Assembly (NCBI GenBank): GCA_937873315.1
Contig: CALMQX010000012.1
Location: forward strand, 1-63,545
Direction of reading: 5' to 3'
Length of the DNA stretch: 63,545 nucleotides
Source: an uncultured Nostocoides sp.
Lineage (GTDB): Bacteria > Actinomycetota > Actinomycetes > Actinomycetales > Dermatophilaceae
The notes under the pieces were generated by a model that was given only the letters and a program-made list of their open reading frames with translations, searched no databases and had not been told where the DNA came from. The position numbers and the translations under genes are program-made. This document shows positions 58,548 through 63,545 of this stretch, one piece after another. The stretch's first letter is position 1. The number at the start of each line of letters is the position of its first letter.

Positions 58548-59722
58548 GTGACCCAATCCTTCAGTGCCGTCCACAGATCATCGAGGTTGGCTGCCAACAC
58601 CAAGAGCAACGCTCGGCCACCGTCGGTGGCCCACATAGCGACCCCAACCGCCAGGATTCCGGCGATCAGCATGAGAAGCACGCTCCATCCGGAGATCCGC
58701 TGCCGATACAGGCGGCTCACACCCTTGGCGTCGACCAGCTTGCTACCCACCCGGAGGCGGGTGAGGAAGGTGCTCGCCATGCCCGAGCGGCCCTTGTCCA
58801 GGAACTCATCCAGCGTGGCGTGGGTGCCGACCGCGACGATCAGCGTCGCTCCCTTGTCGTCCGCGAGCAGCATTGCGACATCTTCGCTCGTGCCGGTGGC
58901 CGGGAAGACCACAGGTTCAATCCCGAGTCCGCGCACGCGCTCCAGGCCGGGTGCATGACCATCCCGATAGGCATGCACGATGATCTCGGCGCCGCAGCGC
59001 AGCGCGGCATCCGACACCGAGTCCATATCCCCCACGATCAGGTGCGGACGCACGCGCGCCTCGAGCAGCGCGTCGGCGCCACCATCGACACCAATGACCA
59101 CTGGTCGATACTCCCGGATGTAGTGGCTGAGGATCTCCAGATCCTCTTTGTAGTGATAGCCGCGCACCACAATCAGCGCATGACGGCCATCGAGGTCGGT
59201 CCGGATATCGGGCACTCCGACACCATCGAAGAGCAGATCCTTCTCGCGCCGCATGTACTCCAGGGTGTTCTCGGCGAAGCGCTCGATCTGTTGGCTCATC
59301 CCTTCGCGGGCTGCCGCCATCGCGGTGGCGACCGTCTCCGAGGTCAGGAGTTCGCCGCTGGCAACCACGTGAGCACCCACGCGAAGATCCGCATCGTCCA
59401 GATGCGCGATGGTGCCCTCCTGAAGTGACATCACTTCGGCTCCGGCGTGGTCCAAGAGAGGAATGCCGGCGTCCACGAGAAGCTGTGGGCCCACATTGGG
59501 ATAGCGCCCGGTGATCGAGGTCGCGGCATTGACCACTGCCGCGGGCCGGCAGGCAATCAGCGCTTCGGCGCTGACTCGATCCAGGTCCGCGTGGTCGATG
59601 ACGGCGATCTCTCCGGGCTGGAGGCGCTTGGTGAGGTCCTTGGTCCGCCGATCAACGCGAAGCGCAGCACCCGAGAGCGCGGTGGGGCGTCTCGGGCGGC
59701 GAGTGGGGAGGCGTAGCGACAT
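58544..59722 (-). CDS. steA: SteA, putative cytokinetic-ring protein
   Basis: 392 residues. The thiamin-pyrophosphokinase-like middle part has GVDGGADALLEARVRPHLIVGDMDSVSDAALRCGAEIIVHAY, and one membrane segment lies near the C-terminus (WSVLLMLIAGILAVGVAMWA). It works with SteB at the division site in Corynebacterium. It is 60 bp downstream of recN, the usual order. Confidence 0.9.
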   Translation of the reverse strand: MSLRLPTRRPRRPTALSGAALRVDRRTKDLTKRLQPGEIAVIDHADLDRVSAEALIACRPAAVVNAATSITGRYPNVGPQLLVDAGIPLLDHAGAEVMSLQEGTIAHLDDADLRVGAHVVASGELLTSETVATAMAAAREGMSQQIERFAENTLEYMRREKDLLFDGVGVPDIRTDLDGRHALIVVRGYHYKEDLEILSHYIREYRPVVIGVDGGADALLEARVRPHLIVGDMDSVSDAALRCGAEIIVHAYRDGHAPGLERVRGLGIEPVVFPATGTSEDVAMLLADDKGATLIVAVGTHATLDEFLDKGRSGMASTFLTRLRVGSKLVDAKGVSRLYRQRISGWSVLLMLIAGILAVGVAMWATDGGRALLLVLAANLDDLWTALKDWVT

Positions 59723-59782
59723 GACGTGCCCATCGTGCCACGCAACCTTGGGTGGCTAGTGCAGGTGAGCCGAGCGCCTCTC

Positions 59783-61480
59783 CTAGGCCTGACGGCGTGC
59801 TCTGCCGAGGAGATCGCGCGCGTGCTCCACCGCGGCCGCGCCATCGGTGCCGCCGAGCATGCGCGCCAACTCGAGGACCCGGTCCTCCCCCTCGACGGCC
59901 CGCACCCCGCTGGCCACGACCGACCCGTCATCGGCGCGCTCGACGACGAGATGCCGGTCGGCATGAGCGGCGACCTGGGCCAAGTGGGTGACCACGATGA
60001 CCTGGGACGATTGCGCCAACTGGGCGAGCCGAGCCCCCACAGCTAGGGCCGCTCGACCACCCACTCCCGCATCAACTTCGTCAAAGACGAAGGTGACTGC
60101 ATCGCCGTGGTTAGCCGCCGTGGCCACCTCGATCGCCAGCATCACGCGCGAGAGTTCTCCGCCCGAGGCTGCCTTGGTCACCGACCGGGCGGGGCTACCC
60201 GATCCCGAGGCGAGTTGAATCTCGACGGTATCGGCGCCCTCCGGCCCCGGCCGGTCCGCTGGCTCGACCGCGACGCGTACTACGCTTCCAGACATGGCCA
60301 ACTCGGCCAGCTCTTGCGTGATCCGCAGCCCCAAGGTCGCCGCCGCCTGTTCGCGTGAACTGGTCAGTTCCCCTCCCGCTTTGACTAGGCCAGCGGCGAG
60401 ATCATCCACCCGATGGGCCAGCTCGTCGATCCGATCAGTGGTGGCTTCCAACTCGGCCACGCGCGCTGCGGCGCGACCTGACCAGGAGATCACCTCATCG
60501 ATGCTCTCGCCGTAGACCCGAGTCAGGGCTGCCAGACTGGCCCGTCGGTCTTGAACCCAGGCCAAGCGAGCCGGATCGACGTCAATAGCGCCGAGATAGC
60601 TGCTGAGATCGGCAGCGAGATCTGCAGCGAGGTAGCCCAATTCGGCCACGCGATCGCCGAGCGCAGCCAGGTCGGGGTCAGCGTCGGCGGCCGAGGTGAG
60701 AGCCGCCCGAGCGTGGTGGATCATGTCCACGACGGCCGCTGGCGCGCCGGCAGCGGCCTCGTCGTCTCCTGCTAGCGCGCTGTGGGCAGTGCTGGCCGCC
60801 CGCCTCAACTCCTCAGCGTGGCTATGGCGCTCGTCCTCGACGCGCAAGGAGCGATCCTCCCCCGGCTCGGGACTCACGGACTCGATGCGCTCCAATCCCA
60901 GCCGGAGCATCTCGGCCTCACGGGCCCGATCAGTGGCCGCGACTCGCAACGCGCTCAGTTCGGCGACGGCGGCCGCGTGGGCGGCATACGTGGCCCGGTA
61001 GTGCGCCAAGACCACCGCATGTGCCTCGCCACCGAACGCGTCGACTAGTTCGCGGTGCTGGTTTGGTCGCCGCAGTCGCCATTGGTCGGCCTGTCCGTGC
61101 ACCGCGAGCAGCGAGTCAGCGAGCTCGGCTAACACCCCAACGGGGGCCGACCGGCCGCCCACATGCGCTCGTGAGCGGCCATCGCTGGACACGGAGCGAA
61201 CCAGCACGAGCCCATCCTCGACATCCGCGCCCGCCTCCAGGGCACGCTGCATAGCGGGGTGCTCAGCCGGGAGTTGATGCACTCCCTCGACCACCGTGCG
61301 GGCCGCGCCGGTGCGGACCAGGGATGAATCGGCCCGCGCCCCGCACAGGAGCGCCAGTCCGCTGAGCACCATGGTCTTGCCAGCGCCGGTCTCGCCGGTG
61401 AGCACGGTCAAGCCCGGGTGCAGGTCGAGGGTGGCGTCCTGAATGACGCCGAGGTCGCGAATCCGCAACTCGTGCAACAT
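59783..61480 (-). CDS. recN: DNA repair protein RecN
   Basis: 565 residues, SMC-like. N-terminal Walker A LTVLTGETGAGKTMVLSGL; long coiled-coil middle; C-terminal signature GGELSRVMLAIEV and Walker B TFVFDEVDAGVGGRAA. It acts in double-strand break repair. Start is 8 bp after nadK. I find no LexA box here, though it is often SOS-regulated elsewhere. Confidence 0.94.
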   Translation of the reverse strand: MLHELRIRDLGVIQDATLDLHPGLTVLTGETGAGKTMVLSGLALLCGARADSSLVRTGAARTVVEGVHQLPAEHPAMQRALEAGADVEDGLVLVRSVSSDGRSRAHVGGRSAPVGVLAELADSLLAVHGQADQWRLRRPNQHRELVDAFGGEAHAVVLAHYRATYAAHAAAVAELSALRVAATDRAREAEMLRLGLERIESVSPEPGEDRSLRVEDERHSHAEELRRAASTAHSALAGDDEAAAGAPAAVVDMIHHARAALTSAADADPDLAALGDRVAELGYLAADLAADLSSYLGAIDVDPARLAWVQDRRASLAALTRVYGESIDEVISWSGRAAARVAELEATTDRIDELAHRVDDLAAGLVKAGGELTSSREQAAATLGLRITQELAELAMSGSVVRVAVEPADRPGPEGADTVEIQLASGSGSPARSVTKAASGGELSRVMLAIEVATAANHGDAVTFVFDEVDAGVGGRAALAVGARLAQLAQSSQVIVVTHLAQVAAHADRHLVVERADDGSVVASGVRAVEGEDRVLELARMLGGTDGAAAVEHARDLLGRARRQA

Positions 61481-61488
61481 CGCTGCGG

Positions 61489-62412
61489 TCAGCCCCGCTC
61501 GCTGTCCTGGGCGCGGCGGGTCGCGCCACGCCAGCCGTGGACGGGCAGGTCAAACTTCGCGACCAGCCGGTCGGTGAATGGTCCGTCCGTCAACCTGGCC
61601 AAGCGAACGGGCTCAGCCGATCTCTGGACCTCAATGCGCGCACCAGGGGGCAGGTCAACCGCCCGCCGGCCATCGCACCAGACCACGCCGGCCGCCTCCG
61701 TGTTGGCAACGACTTCGACGGCAAGGTGGGATCCGGGGCCGACCACGACCGGCCGGGCAAAGAGCGCATGGGCGCTGATCGGGCAGAGCAGCAGCGCCTC
61801 GACATCCGGCCAGACGATCGGGCCACCAGCGGAGAAGGCGTATGCCGTCGACCCGGTCGGTGTGGCCATCACCACGCCATCGCAGCCCCAGGTCGAGAGC
61901 GGTCGGCCGTCGATTTCGACGGTCAGCTCGATCATGCGTTCGCGGGACGCCTTTTCGACGGTCACCTCATTGAGGGCCCAACTGGTGAACACCGGCTCGC
62001 CATTGCGAACAGCGCGCACCTCAAGGGTCATCCGGTCCTCTACGGAGTACTGGCGATCGACGATGTGGTCGACCGTGGCGTGCAGGTCCTCTCGCTCAGC
62101 CTCGGCGAGGAAACCCACGTGGCCGAAGTTCACTCCGAGCAACGGGACATCGGTGCCGCGGGAGAGTTCTGCGGCCCGGAGAATCGTGCCATCGCCCCCA
62201 AGGATGACCACGAGCTCGCAGCCTTGCGCTGGCGCCTCGGGCCGAGCAAGGACTACCCCGGGGACGTGCTGCGCCAGGTGAGCGCTGGGGGCTTCGTCGG
62301 GCACGCACACGCCGATGCCGGCGTCCAGCAGACGACGTGCCGCCTCAGCGGCCAGATCTTGCACCTCTGGCCGACGAGGGTGCGGCACCAGCAGGATGCG
62401 GCGCTCAGCCAT
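61489..62412 (-). CDS. nadK: NAD kinase
   Basis: 307 residues. Motifs VVILGGDGTILRAAELSRG, GVNFGHVGFLAE and MATPTGSTAYAFSAGGPIVWP. Makes NADP from NAD. ATG 62412 overlaps the tlyA stop by one base (TAATG), with AGGAGG inside the tlyA end. Confidence 0.95.
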   Translation of the reverse strand: MAERRILLVPHPRRPEVQDLAAEAARRLLDAGIGVCVPDEAPSAHLAQHVPGVVLARPEAPAQGCELVVILGGDGTILRAAELSRGTDVPLLGVNFGHVGFLAEAEREDLHATVDHIVDRQYSVEDRMTLEVRAVRNGEPVFTSWALNEVTVEKASRERMIELTVEIDGRPLSTWGCDGVVMATPTGSTAYAFSAGGPIVWPDVEALLLCPISAHALFARPVVVGPGSHLAVEVVANTEAAGVVWCDGRRAVDLPPGARIEVQRSAEPVRLARLTDGPFTDRLVAKFDLPVHGWRGATRRAQDSERG

Positions 62413-63251
62413 TACCGCAGACCTCCTGTAGTGCGGGCCTCTCGACCGGGTGGGGTCGTGAGGGCGACGATCTCCTGAGCGATCGCTGCAGGGTCCATCT
62501 TGACGCACGGCGGCGACATCACCCACATGAGGTACTCCACATTGCCCTGGGATCCACTGATCGGGCTCTGAAGGAGACCGCGCACGTGCAGCCGTGACGC
62601 CGTAGCCGCCTCGACCACCGAGGCCAGAACGCGCCGATGCTCGACGAGGCTCCTGACGATCCCCTTCTTGCCCAGTCGCTCTCGGCCCACCTCAAACTGC
62701 GGCTTCACCAGGGCCACGAGATGCCCACTCGGCTCCATCAGGCGAGCCAGGTCGGGCAGCACGGTAGTCAGGGAGATGAAGGACAGATCGGTGACCACCA
62801 CCCCCGCTGGTCCGCCAACCGACTCGGCCGCCACAGCGCGCACGGTCATCCCGCTGTGATCGCGCACGCGAGGGTCAGAACGCACCGAGTCCGCCAGTTG
62901 GCCGTGGCCAACATCGATGGCTTCGATCTGCGCCGCTCCGCGCTCGAGCAGCACCTCGGTGAAGCCGCCGGTGGACGCGCCGACGTCGATGCAGCGGCCG
63001 CCTCTCACGGCGCCGGCCACCTGCGGCCAGGCATCGAGCGCAGCCAAGAGTTTGACGGAACCTCGACTGACCCAGGTGCGCTGGGTGCGGGTTAGCGCAA
63101 TGACGCGGTCAGCGTGAACCTCGGTCGCTGGTTTGGTCGCCACCTGGCCATCAACGGTGACCACACCGGCGGCGATGAGTTCACGGGCGTGACCGCGCGA
63201 ACGAGCCAATCCCCGCCGCACCAAATCCGCATCGAGACGAGAACCGGTCAC
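62412..63251 (-). CDS. tlyA: TlyA-family rRNA 2'-O-methyltransferase
   Basis: 279 residues. N-terminal S4 RNA-binding domain (SRLDADLVRRGLARSRGHARELIAAGVVTVDG) and FtsJ-like methyltransferase with GRCIDVGASTGGFTEVLLERGA and VVVTDLSFISLTTVLP. In mycobacteria it methylates 16S and 23S rRNA and makes cells capreomycin-sensitive. The GTG start at 63251 overlaps the preceding small gene (GTGA). Confidence 0.93.
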   Translation of the reverse strand: MTGSRLDADLVRRGLARSRGHARELIAAGVVTVDGQVATKPATEVHADRVIALTRTQRTWVSRGSVKLLAALDAWPQVAGAVRGGRCIDVGASTGGFTEVLLERGAAQIEAIDVGHGQLADSVRSDPRVRDHSGMTVRAVAAESVGGPAGVVVTDLSFISLTTVLPDLARLMEPSGHLVALVKPQFEVGRERLGKKGIVRSLVEHRRVLASVVEAATASRLHVRGLLQSPISGSQGNVEYLMWVMSPPCVKMDPAAIAQEIVALTTPPGREARTTGGLR

Positions 63252-63406
63252 CCGTGTAGATCGGCCAACCGTCCACGCAGGGTCTCGTGGACACGCTCGG
63301 CCGCCGCAATCACCCCGTCGAGATCGCCGTCGTCTGCCTGCTCAAAGTCGGCTAAGGCCGCGTCGATGACGATGTCGCCAGTTTCTGGGCGCGGGATCTG
63401 CGTCAC
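63248..63406 (-). CDS. small conserved protein upstream of tlyA (Rv1693-like)
   Basis: A 52-residue acidic protein from GTG 63406: MTQIPRPETGDIVIDAALAD then FEQADDGDLDGVIAAAERVHETLRGRLADL. It overlaps the preceding gene and tlyA by four bases each (GTGA twice). A gene of this size at this place (Rv1693) is conserved in mycobacteria. Mostly helical; function unknown. Confidence 0.8.
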   Translation of the reverse strand: MTQIPRPETGDIVIDAALADFEQADDGDLDGVIAAAERVHETLRGRLADLHG

Positions 63407-63545
63407 GAACCGCTCGCAGGCGGGCTGGATTTGGGGGCTGGTGCCTTCTTGGCTACCGGAGCAGTCTTCTTGGCGGCCGGCGCCTTCTTAGCTACCGGAG
63501 CAGTCTTCTTGGCGGCCGGCGCCTTCTTAGCTACCGGAGCAGCCT
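63403..63545 (-). CDS. C-terminal end of a protein with Lys/Ala/Pro repeat tail (cut by window)
   Basis: The last 47 codons of a gene whose start lies beyond the window. It reads APVAKKAPAAKKT repeated, then APVAKKAPAPKSSPPASGS and TGA. The tail is histone H1-like and may bind nucleic acid or simply be disordered. The gene at this position in relatives is often a HAD-family hydrolase, but the body of this protein is not visible. Confidence 0.75.
   Translation of the reverse strand, partial: AAPVAKKAPAAKKTAPVAKKAPAAKKTAPVAKKAPAPKSSPPASGS
63443..63545. repeat. 39-bp in-frame tandem repeat
   Basis: Units at 63443-63481 and 63482-63520 differ at one base, and a third (63521 onward) is cut by the window. 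Each encodes the 13-residue APVAKKAPAAKKT on the minus strand. Near-identity at DNA level, including wobble bases, indicates recent expansion and likely length variation between strains. Confidence 0.9.

Overview
The window is high-GC actinobacterial chromosome with dense, mostly minus-strand housekeeping genes. Mycobacterial-type synteny (metF-idsA-Rv2175c-pknL; pyrR-B-C-carA-B-pyrF-mihF-gmk-rpoZ-coaBC-metK-priA; nusB-efp-aroB-K-C-aroE-mltG-ruvX-alaS-rarA-aspS; pyrG-steB-steA-recN-nadK-tlyA), mihF, a PriA without helicase motifs and SteA/SteB all point to Actinomycetia. pyrD between carB and pyrF, DUF3040/DUF6504/SAV_6107-type genes and the DivIVA-like pair suggest Micrococcales (Dermatophilaceae/Intrasporangiaceae-like). 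That placement is inference; there is no rRNA to test it. No rRNA, tRNA, IS, prophage or CRISPR was seen, and no gene-free stretch exceeds about 250 bp.

Region by region. (1) 1-7.8 kb: a truncated 20-bp tandem array, two small genes, then a DNA-damage cassette read leftwards (DUF6504, HEPN protein, DnaE2-type polymerase, methyltransferase, DinB, DUF3040) behind a perfect LexA/SOS box at 7740-7755. (2) 7.8-14.7 kb: YbaK deacylase, MetF, polyprenyl diphosphate synthase, Rv2175c-like DNA-binding protein, LysM transglycosylase, PknL-type PASTA kinase and an EamA exporter. (3) 14.7-23.2 kb: priA, metK, two translationally coupled coiled-coil proteins (the second with a DivIVA-type N-terminus), coaBC, rpoZ, gmk, mihF. 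(4) 23.2-32.5 kb: the whole pyrimidine pathway as one overlapping operon pyrR-B-C-carA-B-pyrD-F, with a PyrR-binding hairpin abutting the pyrR ribosome binding site. (5) 32.5-43.9 kb: nusB, efp, aroB, aroK, aroC, a prepilin peptidase, aroE, mltG, ruvX, alaS, a possible micro-ORF and rarA. (6) 43.9-50.8 kb: MMPL transporter, second YbaK-family deacylase, NUDIX protein, an intergenic block with a 46-bp near-perfect palindrome and a 9-bp periodic tract, aspS, and an uncharacterised lipoprotein. (7) 50.8-63.5 kb: ppk2, then a long operon tlyA-nadK-recN-steA-steB-MraY-like-murJ-glycosyltransferase-pyrG-NUDIX (gene order in transcription), entered from a small conserved protein and the Lys/Ala/Pro-rich C-terminus of a gene cut by the window end.

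Genes are very tightly packed: many neighbours overlap by ATGA, GTGA or TGATG, which fixed most GTG starts. The most unusual items are the SOS-boxed mutasome-like operon in which DinB, rather than ImuB, is the linked Y-family polymerase; the paired coiled-coil genes sharing a C-terminal motif; the PyrR operator; and the palindrome plus 9-bp tract beside aspS.
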